From Bog-473 sp035551835 (GTDB taxonomy: Bacteria; Actinomycetota; Acidimicrobiia; Acidimicrobiales; RAAP-2): a DNA stretch of 64,000 nt. The notes under the pieces were generated by a model. That model did no database searches. It worked only from the letters and a program-made list of their open reading frames with translations, and had not been told where the DNA came from. Below are positions 26,016 through 33,486 of this stretch, piece after piece. Made by a program: the position numbers and the translations under genes. The stretch spans positions 25,828 to 89,827 of the forward strand of contig DASZMN010000105.1 in NCBI GenBank assembly GCA_035551835.1, in the 5' to 3' direction. Position 1 is the first letter of the stretch. Each line of letters begins with the position of its first letter.

Positions 26016-27155
26016 TCAGTCATAGAGCGCCTCCACCCACCACCGCCCGCGCTCGGAGCACAGCAGGCGCGCCACCCCTCCCTCCGTCACGACCTGCATG
26101 CGGGCCCGGCGCCGGCGCACCGACCACCAGCGCTCGGTGACCGGCCAGGGGCCGGCCCACGCCGCGACCTGCTCCCAGGGCCCACCGCCGACCGACAGCC
26201 GGTCGATCGGCGCGGTAAGCAGGCCGCGCCCGTTCACCACCATGGCGTTGCCCTCGGCATCCACCAGCTCGGCGCGACGCGGCGAGGCGAACACGTCGGT
26301 CGGCGCGGGCGGCGGCAGCCGGCCCGGCCACGGCGCGCCGGCGGCCGGGCCGGTGTCGGCCTCGGGGCTACCCCAAGGGACCAGCACCGACTGGCCGGCC
26401 GGGTCACGCCCGCCCCGGACGCGCCCCACCAGCACCGCCTCGATGCCCAAACGCTCCTGCACCTGTACGAAGGAACGGGCGGCGCGCCGGTCGGCCTCGG
26501 ACGTCCCGCCGAAGAAGCCGGGCTGCGCGGGTGGGGGTGGCGCACCGGGTGGGCGGTCGGGGTCCTCGCCGGTCGCCACCCGCAGCCGCCGCGCGACGGC
26601 GCGGTCGCGGAGGCCGGGGAGCTCCCCGCTCTCGGCGCGCGCCACGGCGTGGCAGGCCGCCGCGTCGGCGCCGAAGCGATCCGACACGCTGGCCGCCGGC
26701 AGCGCGGCGAACTGGCCCAGCGTCGTGATCCCCAGGCGTTGCAGGGTGACGGCCAGGTCGGGCCGCGCCAGCGTGGCCACCGACCACGGGGCCAGGAAGT
26801 CGGCCGTGCCCCCGGACGGGACGATCAGTCCCGAGCGGGCGGCCAGCAGCGCAGCGAAGAGCCCGTCGGCGACGCCGATCTTGGCCTTCTCGCCGACCGT
26901 GTCGAGGTCGTCGAGCTTGTCGACCTCGTCGAGGGCGCTGACGCGGACGGCCAGGCGCGCCACGACCGCCTCATCGCCCCCGAAGAAACGGGCCGGCCCG
27001 CGGGCCGGCAGCGCGCCGACCCCGAGCCGGACCGGGTGCACCCACGGGCACAGCTCGCCGGCCCGCGTCAGGACGCGGGCGAAGCGCCGGGCTTCCTCAC
27101 CCCTCGGCCCCTCCTCGAGGAGCTCGGGACACCAGATGACCACCAACCGTTCCAC
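26016..27155 (-). CDS. imuB: Mutasome protein ImuB (Y-family polymerase-like), short N-terminus
   Basis: 379 aa. Catalytically inactive Y-family homologue that bridges DnaE2 and the beta clamp in damage tolerance. Recognisable parts are LGVGALPARGPARFFGG (45-60), the finger/palm region with KIGVADGLFAALLAAR, LGITTLGQFAALPAASVSDRFG, and the C-terminal VTERWWSVRRRRARMQVV. The family is usually near 500 residues. Here the first strand MERLVVIWCP is joined directly to what looks like the later CPEL...ARRFARVL segment, as if about 40-50 residues between two Cys-Pro motifs were lost. GTG start with GGAGAG immediately upstream. Identity is firm from the operon; function may be reduced. Confidence 0.85.
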   Translation of the reverse strand: MERLVVIWCPELLEEGPRGEEARRFARVLTRAGELCPWVHPVRLGVGALPARGPARFFGGDEAVVARLAVRVSALDEVDKLDDLDTVGEKAKIGVADGLFAALLAARSGLIVPSGGTADFLAPWSVATLARPDLAVTLQRLGITTLGQFAALPAASVSDRFGADAAACHAVARAESGELPGLRDRAVARRLRVATGEDPDRPPGAPPPPAQPGFFGGTSEADRRAARSFVQVQERLGIEAVLVGRVRGGRDPAGQSVLVPWGSPEADTGPAAGAPWPGRLPPPAPTDVFASPRRAELVDAEGNAMVVNGRGLLTAPIDRLSVGGGPWEQVAAWAGPWPVTERWWSVRRRRARMQVVTEGGVARLLCSERGRWWVEALYD

Positions 27156-27191
27156 TTCTCTCCATCGCTTTCTGCTTCTCCACCGCCCGGT

Positions 27192-27935
27192 TCATGCCGC
27201 GCCGTCCGCCGTCGCATCCGCCGTCGCGACCGCACCCGAGTGGGCGGGCAACCAGAGCGAGCACTCGGTCGCCCGCCCGGCGGCGCGTCGCCCGCTCACG
27301 CGCACCTCGGCCCGGCGGCCGCGCAGGTACCCGTGTCCACGGCCGATGCCCTCCCACTCGACCGCCCCCACCGCCAGGGCCAGGTCGCCGCCCTCGGGCC
27401 AGCTCCCCACGCCCTCGAGCAACACCACCAGGGCCGCCTGGCGGTCGCGCGCCCGCGCGCGCAGGTGGCGCGCCGCGGTGAGGCGGGCCCGGCCGGGCGG
27501 GCGCACCAGGACGGCGTCGACGCCGGAGAGGAGGTCACCGGCCGCCTCGGCCCAGCCCGCGCCCGGGTGCGGCACGAAGACGACGCGGCGCAGATCGAGC
27601 CCGAGGCCGGCGGCGGCCACCACGCCGGGGTCGGGCAGGCCGACGGCGGCGCACCAGCTCCCCGACGACGACGCCGCGCCCAGGAGGGCGAGCGCCAGGG
27701 TGGTCGCGCCGTGGCCAAGCTGTCCCGACACGGTGGTGGTCGTGCCGCGCCGCAGCGAGCCGCCGGGGAAGAGCGGGGCCAGCGGCGGCGGCACCGGGAG
27801 GGTCCGCCCGGCGACCGGCGTGGTGGGACGGACCCGGTCGGCCAGGCCGGCGGGGAGCTCACGGGGCGGCCGGGGCTCGCGGGAGGGCGCATCCGGGCGA
27901 GGAGACGGTGCGGCCCCGGCAGAACAAGCGAACAT
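27192..27935 (-). CDS. imuA': Mutasome accessory protein ImuA'
   Basis: 247 aa RecA-like protein of weak similarity. It has a degenerate nucleotide-binding region (GGSLRRGTTTTVSGQLGHGATTLALALLG), then LDLRRVVFVPHPG and VDAVLVRPPGRARLTAARHLRARARDRQAALVVLLE. With ImuB and DnaE2 it carries out SOS mutagenesis. ATG 27935 lies inside a perfect LexA-type palindrome and 8 nt after a TAAGGT -10 box, so the message is probably leaderless. The frame stays open upstream to 28046 without family similarity. ImuB follows after 36 bp. Confidence 0.83.
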   Translation of the reverse strand: MFACSAGAAPSPRPDAPSREPRPPRELPAGLADRVRPTTPVAGRTLPVPPPLAPLFPGGSLRRGTTTTVSGQLGHGATTLALALLGAASSSGSWCAAVGLPDPGVVAAAGLGLDLRRVVFVPHPGAGWAEAAGDLLSGVDAVLVRPPGRARLTAARHLRARARDRQAALVVLLEGVGSWPEGGDLALAVGAVEWEGIGRGHGYLRGRRAEVRVSGRRAAGRATECSLWLPAHSGAVATADATADGAA

Positions 27936-27942
27936 ATGTTCG
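27929..27942. promoter_or_regulatory. SOS box (LexA operator) overlapping the imuA' start codon
   Basis: CGAACATATGTTCG is a perfect 14-bp palindrome matching the core of the actinobacterial LexA site (CGAAC-N4-GTTCG). The imuA' start codon is within it, at 27935-27933 on the minus strand. LexA bound here would cover the transcription start. Confidence 0.85.
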
Positions 27943-27943
27943 T

Positions 27944-27949
27944 ACCTTA
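27944..27949 (-). promoter_or_regulatory. -10 element of imuA'-imuB-dnaE2
   Basis: TAAGGT on the minus strand fits TANNNT and ends 8 nt before the imuA' ATG, next to the SOS box. This predicts a leaderless or nearly leaderless mRNA. No good -35 is visible. Confidence 0.5.
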
Positions 27950-27998
27950 CCGAGGCGGTGCGTCGCCTGCTCGGGGATCCGAACCCGCAGGTCAAGGG

Positions 27999-28030
27999 GT
28001 GTGACGCGCCCTGTGGCGCCCGTGTGACGC
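27999..28030 (+). repeat. Direct repeat GTGTGACGC upstream of the SRAP gene
   Basis: GTGTGACGC occurs at 27999-28007 and 28022-28030, 23 bp apart, in the divergent region between imuA' and the SRAP gene. It may be a regulator site; no known motif matches it. Confidence 0.35.
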
Positions 28031-28065
28031 CCCCATCGGGCCCCATAGGTCACAATGCAGCCGGC

Positions 28066-28785
28066 ATGTGCGGACGCTTCGCTCTCTATACCCCTCCGGC
28101 GCGGATCGCCCGCTACTTCGAGGCCACCTTGGCCGAGGGCGAGGGCGACGACGAGGCCACCGTGCACGAGCCCAGCTGGAACGTCGCCCCCACCGACGAG
28201 GTCCTCGGCGTGCGGGACCGCCCGCAAAAGGATGGTGGGGCCCCCGTGCGCACCCTCACGACCTTCCGCTGGGGGCTCATCCCATGGTGGTCCAAGGACG
28301 CGAAGTCGGGCAGCCGCCTGTTCAACGCGCGCAGCGAGACCGTGGCTACACGGGCCTCCTTCCGCGAGGCCTTCCGCGAGCGCCGCATCATCGTGCCCGC
28401 CGACGGGTTCTTCGAGTGGCGCCGCCTGAAGACCGGCGGCAAGGTGCCCCACTACTTCACCCGCGCCGACGGCGCGCCGATGGCGTTCGCCGGGCTGGCC
28501 GAGCGCTGGCGCGACAAGGCGGCGCCCAAGGACGCGCCCTACGTGCGTAGCTGCACGGTCATCACCGCCCCCGGTGGCGCTGACATGGACGGCATCCACG
28601 ATCGCATGCCGGTGATCCTCGACCCGTCGACGTTCGACCTGTGGCTCGATCCGGCCAACGAGGACGTCGAGGGGCTGCGGGCGCTCTTGCGGCCGCCGCC
28701 GGGGGGCACCGTGACGCACCACCCCGTCGGGCCGCGCATCGGCAACGTGCGCAACAACGACCCGTCGCTGGTGGAGCCGGTCTGA
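28066..28785 (+). CDS. SOS response-associated peptidase (YedK/HMCES type)
   Basis: 239 aa SRAP-domain protein that forms a covalent thiazolidine crosslink with abasic sites in single-stranded DNA. All key residues are present: Cys2 (MCGRFA, after Met removal), Asn87 (FNARSE), Glu117 (GFFEWRR) and His178 (IHDRMPV). The length is normal. ATG 28066 is fixed by the need for Cys2; the frame is open far upstream only as a shadow of imuA'/imuB. A CACAAT box lies 9 nt upstream. It is divergent from the LexA-controlled mutasome. The stop codon lies inside a 17-bp tandem duplication. Confidence 0.95.
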   Translation: MCGRFALYTPPARIARYFEATLAEGEGDDEATVHEPSWNVAPTDEVLGVRDRPQKDGGAPVRTLTTFRWGLIPWWSKDAKSGSRLFNARSETVATRASFREAFRERRIIVPADGFFEWRRLKTGGKVPHYFTRADGAPMAFAGLAERWRDKAAPKDAPYVRSCTVITAPGGADMDGIHDRMPVILDPSTFDLWLDPANEDVEGLRALLRPPPGGTVTHHPVGPRIGNVRNNDPSLVEPV

Positions 28786-28804
28786 GCGTGGAGCCGGTCT
28801 GAGC
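28771..28804 (+). repeat. Exact 17-bp tandem duplication spanning a stop codon
   Basis: GTGGAGCCGGTCTGAGC is present twice in direct succession. The first copy supplies the last codons and TGA of the SRAP gene; the second is spacer, and the following base triplet GTG (28805) is the start codon of the next gene. It looks like a recent slippage event tolerated because it falls after the stop. Confidence 0.8.
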
Positions 28805-30409
28805 GTGGGCCCGCACGGGCGCGACCACGGGGAGGCGTCGCGCTTCGACCGCCGGACGCTGTTGGGGCTGGCGATGGCGGCGGGCGGCGCGGCCATTGTC
28901 GCGGCGGCGGAACGGGGTGACACCGCCAGGGCCGGGGCGGCGCTGACCCGGGCGGCGGCCTCGACCAAAGCGGCGGGAAGCGACTTGGGTGCGATCGAAC
29001 ACGTCATCTTCTTGATGCAGGAGAACCGCTCGTTCGACCACTACTACGGGACGTACCCCGGCGTGCGCGGGTTCGACGACCGGCCGGGGGGCGGGCTCGG
29101 CGTGTTCGCGCAGCGCTGGCCGGGCGGGCGGGACCGCACCCTGTTGCCGTTCCACCTCGACTCATCGTCGGGGATGGGAGAGTGCACGACCGACCTCGAC
29201 CACAGCTGGCGGGGCCAGCATCTGAGCCGCGGGCCCGGCGACAACAGCGCGTTCGTCGCGACGCACGTGCGCCCGGAGTTCGAGGGCCCCGACCACGGCG
29301 TGCTCACCATGGGGTACTACCGGCGCGCCGACCTTCCCTTCTATTACGCGCTGGCCGACGCGTTCACGCTCTGCGACAACTATCACTGCTCGGTGCTCGG
29401 GCCGACGCACCCGAACCGGTTGATGGCGCTGTCGGGCACGGTGGACCCGGGGGGTGTGGCCGGCGGGCCGGTGCTCGAGACGAACTCGTCGCCCGACGCG
29501 GTGTACAGCGCGCACTGGGACACGATGCCCGAGGTCCTGGAGGACGCCGGGGTGAGCTGGAAGGTGTACAACCCGGCGGGGACGATCTACGGGCCGGCGT
29601 TCATCGAGAAGAACGGGCTCGTCGCGACCGACGGCATCCTCCCGTACTTCGCCCAGTACCGCGACCCGGCCTCGGCGTTGTACCAGAAGGCGTTCCTGCC
29701 GCAGTATCCAGACGACTTCGTGAGCGACATCGCCTCGGGACAGCTCCCCGCCGTCAGCTGGCTCCTGCCGCCGGCGGGCTACGACGAGCACCCGTCCTCG
29801 CCACCCGCGCTCGGCGAGTACTACACGAGCCAGGTGCTGGCCGCGCTGGTGGCGAATCCCGCCGTGTGGTCCAAGACGGTGCTGTTCCACATGTACGACG
29901 AGAACGACGGCTTCTTCGACCACGTGCCGCCGCCGGTGCCTCCGGCGGGGACGGCGGGTGAGTATCTGGCGGCGCGGTCGCTGCCCTCGGACGCGCACGC
30001 CATCCGCGGCCCGGTCGGTCTGGGGTTCCGGGTGCCGATGCTCGTGCTGTCACCGTTCGGCCGCGGCGGCCACGTGGTGTCGACGGTCTTCGACCACACG
30101 TCGCAGCTGCGCTTCTTGGAGGAGCGCTTCGGGGTGCGGGCGCCCAACATCTCGGCCTGGCGGCGGCGGACGGTGGGCGACCTCACCTCCGCGCTGCACA
30201 TGGGCTCGGGCGGCGACGCCGCGGTGCCGTCGCTCCCGAGCACGGCCGACGACCAGATGGCCAACATGGCGGCGCTCGGCTGTTCGTCCGCGGCGCTCTA
30301 CAACCTCGACCAGAACCTCCCGGTGTACCCGGTGCCCGAGCACCAGGCGATGCCGCGCCAAGAGGCCCGCGCCCGCGGTGGCCGGCCGGGATCCGGCACG
30401 GGAGGCTGA
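28805..30409 (+). CDS. Phospholipase C/acid phosphatase-like phosphoesterase with Tat signal
   Basis: 534 aa enzyme of the phosphoesterase (PlcC/AcpA) family that hydrolyses phospholipid or other phosphate esters outside the membrane. The N-terminus has a twin-arginine signal, FDRRTLLGLAMAAGGAAIVA (RR at 16-17). The catalytic region is IEHVIFLMQENRSFDHYYGTYPG, followed by CDNYHCSVLGPTHPNRL and YDENDGFFDHVPPP (metal ligands). GTG 28805 directly follows the 17-bp duplication, 19 bp after the SRAP stop. It is convergent with a secreted SGNH hydrolase, so both may act on extracellular lipids. Confidence 0.88.
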   Translation: MGPHGRDHGEASRFDRRTLLGLAMAAGGAAIVAAAERGDTARAGAALTRAAASTKAAGSDLGAIEHVIFLMQENRSFDHYYGTYPGVRGFDDRPGGGLGVFAQRWPGGRDRTLLPFHLDSSSGMGECTTDLDHSWRGQHLSRGPGDNSAFVATHVRPEFEGPDHGVLTMGYYRRADLPFYYALADAFTLCDNYHCSVLGPTHPNRLMALSGTVDPGGVAGGPVLETNSSPDAVYSAHWDTMPEVLEDAGVSWKVYNPAGTIYGPAFIEKNGLVATDGILPYFAQYRDPASALYQKAFLPQYPDDFVSDIASGQLPAVSWLLPPAGYDEHPSSPPALGEYYTSQVLAALVANPAVWSKTVLFHMYDENDGFFDHVPPPVPPAGTAGEYLAARSLPSDAHAIRGPVGLGFRVPMLVLSPFGRGGHVVSTVFDHTSQLRFLEERFGVRAPNISAWRRRTVGDLTSALHMGSGGDAAVPSLPSTADDQMANMAALGCSSAALYNLDQNLPVYPVPEHQAMPRQEARARGGRPGSGTGG

Positions 30410-30413
30410 GGGG

Positions 30414-31418
30414 TCAGCCGCCGCCTGCGATGGCGCCTGCGGCGGCGTAGACCGCGGCGGCCTGCGCGTCGGCGCCCGCACCATTGGGATGGAGCGGGAA
30501 GTTGATGTCGAGCGGGTTGAGCGACAGCGGGATCACGCCCTCGACGTCGCGCACCGTCGGGGCCCGGCACACGTCGTGGCCGATGGTGGGCGTGAAGGTG
30601 TCGACCACCTGCACGCCCTCGAGCGTGGCCATCCAGCCGAGCATCTCGTTCATCTCGACGAACTTCGAGGCCAGGTACGCCATGTCCTCGTTCTGCACCG
30701 GCACGTCGATGCTCCAGCAGCCCTTCCCGTCGAGGGGGACTGCATCGAGATAGTTCACGAGCAGGATGCGCGCGTTCGGTGCCCGCTGGCGGATGCCCGC
30801 GAGCAGGGTGGCGATCTTCGGCGCGGTCGCCTTGATGGCCTGGTCGATCTGGTCGACGCCGCCGGCGGTGAAGCGGGCGGCGCAGGAGCCGCCCAGCCCC
30901 GCGGGCGCCCCCGGCACGGGCACCGGCACCAGGTTCAAGCAGCTCTCGGCGTCGTTGACGAACCCGACGTCGTTGCCGCCGACGCCGACGGTGACGAGGT
31001 CGACCCCCGCGTTGAGCGCGTCGAACTGCGGCGGCGCCGTCCCGTTCAGCGGCACGCTCTGGGGCTGGGTCATGTTGTCGGTCGTCGCGCTGCCGCAGCT
31101 GGCGTCGTGGAACGCGGCCACGCCCAACAACCTGGCCACCTTGTGCGGGTAGTCGTCCTTGGACTGCGCGCAGCCGAGCGGCACGAACTGGGTGGTCGGC
31201 GGGAGTGGCCCGGTCAGGACGTCGGCCGTGTAGGAGTCACCGAGCGCGACGTAGTCGTGATAGGTCGGTGGCGGGGGTGGTTGCGCGCCGGACGGGGACG
31301 GCGACGCCAGCAGGCCGGTCGCGGCCAGGCCCACCGCCGCGCCGACCAGCAGGGCGGCCGCAGCCCTGCCCCACGACCGCCGCACGTGTGTCGTCCATCG
31401 CCGCGTCCCGCCTCGCAT
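30414..31418 (-). CDS. Secreted SGNH/GDSL hydrolase (esterase/lipase)
   Basis: 334 aa. Signal peptide with basic N-region and hydrophobic core AAAALLVGAAVGLAATGLLA, then a Pro-rich linker. Catalytic Ser62 lies in VALGDSYTA, the oxyanion Asn in VGVGGNDVGF, and the catalytic His in FPLHPNGAG near the end. Six Cys suggest disulfides, as in the Streptomyces-type lipases. CACTAT lies 6 nt before the ATG on the minus strand, a leaderless pattern. It is convergent with the phospholipase C-like gene at a 4-bp gap. Confidence 0.9.
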   Translation of the reverse strand: MRGGTRRWTTHVRRSWGRAAAALLVGAAVGLAATGLLASPSPSGAQPPPPPTYHDYVALGDSYTADVLTGPLPPTTQFVPLGCAQSKDDYPHKVARLLGVAAFHDASCGSATTDNMTQPQSVPLNGTAPPQFDALNAGVDLVTVGVGGNDVGFVNDAESCLNLVPVPVPGAPAGLGGSCAARFTAGGVDQIDQAIKATAPKIATLLAGIRQRAPNARILLVNYLDAVPLDGKGCWSIDVPVQNEDMAYLASKFVEMNEMLGWMATLEGVQVVDTFTPTIGHDVCRAPTVRDVEGVIPLSLNPLDINFPLHPNGAGADAQAAAVYAAAGAIAGGG

Positions 31419-31424
31419 GGCCCC

Positions 31425-31430
31425 ATAGTG
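31425..31430 (-). promoter_or_regulatory. -10 element of the SGNH hydrolase (leaderless)
   Basis: CACTAT on the minus strand, 6 nt before ATG 31418. No ribosome site is present between them. Confidence 0.4.
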
Positions 31431-31545
31431 GCTGGCGCAGGGTCGCCGTGTCGAGGGTCCGGGCGCGAGGGCGGCGAGGGTCCGGGCGGGCCGGGCGGCC
31501 GGGCGGCCGGAGAGCGGCGGACCGGGCCGGGGCCGGCGGTGCCGC

Positions 31546-31842
31546 TCAGCCGGGTGGGAGCGGCGAGGCCTCGAACATGGTCGCGGTCGCCCCGGTCAGG
31601 CGGCCGAGGTTGCGCTCGCCGAACGCGGTCTCGTGGGGTTGCGCGAGATGGGCGTCGAGCAGCTCCTTGGACTCCCAGCACTCGAAGAACGTGAAGGTGT
31701 CGCGGTGCTCGAGGTCCTCGGCCCACCAGTACTCCACACAGCCCGGGTCGCGCCGGCTGGCCGCGGTCACCTCGCCCAGGCTGGCGAGGACGTCGGCGCG
31801 ATCGGCGGCGGCGAAGCTCATGGAGCCGGCGATGATGATCAC
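31546..31842 (-). CDS. Antibiotic biosynthesis monooxygenase (ABM) domain protein
   Basis: 98 aa ferredoxin-like dimeric alpha/beta-barrel protein: IIIAGSMSFAAADRADVL, SRRDPGCVEYWWAEDLEHRDTFTFFECWESKELLDAHLAQPH. Family members are cofactor-free monooxygenases or quinone-modifying proteins. The GTG start overlaps the stop of the amidohydrolase gene (GTGA), so they are co-translated. It probably acts on a product of the same unknown pathway. Confidence 0.83.
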   Translation of the reverse strand: MIIIAGSMSFAAADRADVLASLGEVTAASRRDPGCVEYWWAEDLEHRDTFTFFECWESKELLDAHLAQPHETAFGERNLGRLTGATATMFEASPLPPG

Positions 31843-33146
31843 GGGCGGCGCACCTCGGGCGTTCTGGGCCTGCGGGGCGCCCCGGGCCTGCCGGGCGTTG
31901 TTCCGGGCCCATCCAGCTCGTCCTTGACGAGTGTCCCGCCCTTCATGATCGCGACGAGGCGCGTCTGATCCTGGAGCAGCCCGATGTCACCGAGCGGGTC
32001 GCCGTCGACGACGAGCAGGTCGGCCAGGTAGCCCTCGCGCACGAAGCCGAGCTCATGGGACCGTCCCATCACCTCGGCCCCGTTGGCGGTGGCCCAGCGG
32101 AGGACGTCGAGGGGCGCGATCCCGGCCTCCTTCACGTAGAACTCGAGCTCGTCGGCGTACTTCCCGTGCGGCAGGCCGATGGCGCCGTAGTCGTCGCCGC
32201 ACAGCAGCTTGACCCCGGCCTCGTTGACCGCCGGGAGGATGGCCAGGGCGCGCTCGATGTCGGCGGCCATGGCGCCCGTGAAGCCGAGGCCGCCACCGAG
32301 CTCGCCCATCATCTCGGCGAAGCGGGCCGGAAACAGCTGGCTCGGCACGAGGAAGGTGCCCAGCTCGGCCATGCGCCCGATGGCGTCCTCGTCGAGCCCG
32401 TCGCCGTGGTCGACCACGTCGATCCCGGCGTCGAGCGCCATGTGCAGGGCGTGGCGGTTGGCGATGTGCCCGCGCACGAGCACCCCGCGCTCGTGCGCCG
32501 CCTCAATTGCCGCCGTCAGCTCGGCGCGCGACATCTCGGTCTGCTCGCTCGGGGCGACGGTGCCGTGGCCGCCGGTGACGAACATCTTGATGATCTCCGC
32601 GCCGCGCTTGATCTCCTCGCGGACGGCCCGGCGGAACTCGTCGGGCCCGTCGGACCGGTTGACCGCTCCCCGGGCGCCGACTTCCCAGTACCACGGGAAG
32701 CTCTTGTCGCCGGCGTGCCCCGTCGTGCTGACGTCGCGACTGCCCGCCATCAGGCGCGGGCCCGGGAAGAGCCCCTCGGCGATGGCCGTCTTCATGGACG
32801 CGTCGATGGCGAACGGCGCGCCCGCGCTCACGGCGCCGGTGAAGCCCGAGCGCAGCAGCCCCTCCAGGTGGTGCGCCGCCCGGACGGCCTGGAGCGCCGG
32901 CGGCTCCTCGAGCCCGAACGGCGCCACCTTCGAGCCGAGCTCGTGATAGGTGGCGTGGAAGTGGCTGCTGACCAGGCCCGGCATGACGGTCCGGCCGGCG
33001 AGCTCGACCACCCGGTCCTCGGGGCCGACGTCGACCACTCCGTCGCGCACGGCTGCGATCCGCCGATCCTCGACCACCACGGTCGAGCCCGGGCGGGCGC
33101 CGTCCGCATCGAGGACGGTCGCGCCGACGAGGACCAGGCGGCCCAC
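31839..33146 (-). CDS. Amidohydrolase family protein (metal-dependent, imidazolonepropionase/prolidase-like)
   Basis: 435 aa TIM-barrel metal hydrolase. N-terminal composite sheet (LVLVGATVLDADGARPGSTVVVEDRRIAAV); the usual HxH motif reads SHFHATYHE; Lys is likely in EIIKMFVTGG; later His in RGHIANRHALHMALDAGIDVVDHG and the Asp in LLCGDDYGA. C-terminal YLADLLVVDGDPLGDI. The start is GTG 33146, overlapping the previous stop by one base (TAGTG); the frame continues upstream to 33182 without similarity. The substrate is a cyclic amide, peptide or ester of unknown identity. Operon with the ABM gene. Confidence 0.85.
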   Translation of the reverse strand: MGRLVLVGATVLDADGARPGSTVVVEDRRIAAVRDGVVDVGPEDRVVELAGRTVMPGLVSSHFHATYHELGSKVAPFGLEEPPALQAVRAAHHLEGLLRSGFTGAVSAGAPFAIDASMKTAIAEGLFPGPRLMAGSRDVSTTGHAGDKSFPWYWEVGARGAVNRSDGPDEFRRAVREEIKRGAEIIKMFVTGGHGTVAPSEQTEMSRAELTAAIEAAHERGVLVRGHIANRHALHMALDAGIDVVDHGDGLDEDAIGRMAELGTFLVPSQLFPARFAEMMGELGGGLGFTGAMAADIERALAILPAVNEAGVKLLCGDDYGAIGLPHGKYADELEFYVKEAGIAPLDVLRWATANGAEVMGRSHELGFVREGYLADLLVVDGDPLGDIGLLQDQTRLVAIMKGGTLVKDELDGPGTTPGRPGAPRRPRTPEVRRP

Positions 33147-33379
33147 TACTTCCAACCCGCGATCACGTGCTCGAACCACCACGGCGGCGCCGCGGCGACC
33201 AACACGTTCATGTCCCGGTAGTCACGCCAGCGCGTGATCCGGCCGCCCGCCAGCTCGTGCACGGAGGCGACCGGCAGCGCCATGGACTCGCCGGACGCCG
33301 CCGCTGCGACCAGGTCCTGGCGGTACAGGTCGTCCCAGAACCCCTCGATCACCTTCCGGTTCTCGTCCGCTGTTCCCAC
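33146..33379 (-). pseudogene. Internally deleted SnoaL-like/limonene-epoxide-hydrolase-like gene
   Basis: The frame (77 codons from GTG 33379) begins like a normal family member (ENRKVIEGFWDDLYRQDL) and ends like one (SGESMALPVASVHELAGGRITRWRDYRDMNVL, APPWWFEHVI). The middle 45-55 residues, which hold the barrel core, are missing, with AAAA at the junction. Normal members are near 130 aa. The loss is in frame. The product can hardly fold as a complete cone, so I call it a degraded gene, although a short protein could still be made. Its stop overlaps the amidohydrolase start by one base. Confidence 0.6.
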
Positions 33380-33486
33380 CGTGTCACCCCCACGCCCGCT
33401 CGGCGCTGTCTCGGCCCCGGAACATAGTGCGCCGTGCGATCGCGATCCCATATGGTGAGCCACCCAGCGCACAGAGGGGGTGAGCC

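Noticed and set aside
27097..27357. Frameshift in imuB that would restore its missing N-terminus
   Set aside because: Neither alternative frame upstream of 27155 encodes the missing segment, so loss rather than frameshift is the better reading.
23919..28004. 1361-codon open frame on the plus strand
   Set aside because: It is the antisense shadow of dnaE2, imuB and imuA'; composition is Arg/Gly/Pro-rich with no domain, typical of high-GC shadow frames.
26098..28785. Long plus-strand frame that would fuse about 650 residues to the SRAP protein
   Set aside because: The SRAP protein needs Cys at position 2, fixing the start at 28066; the upstream part is a shadow of imuB and imuA'.
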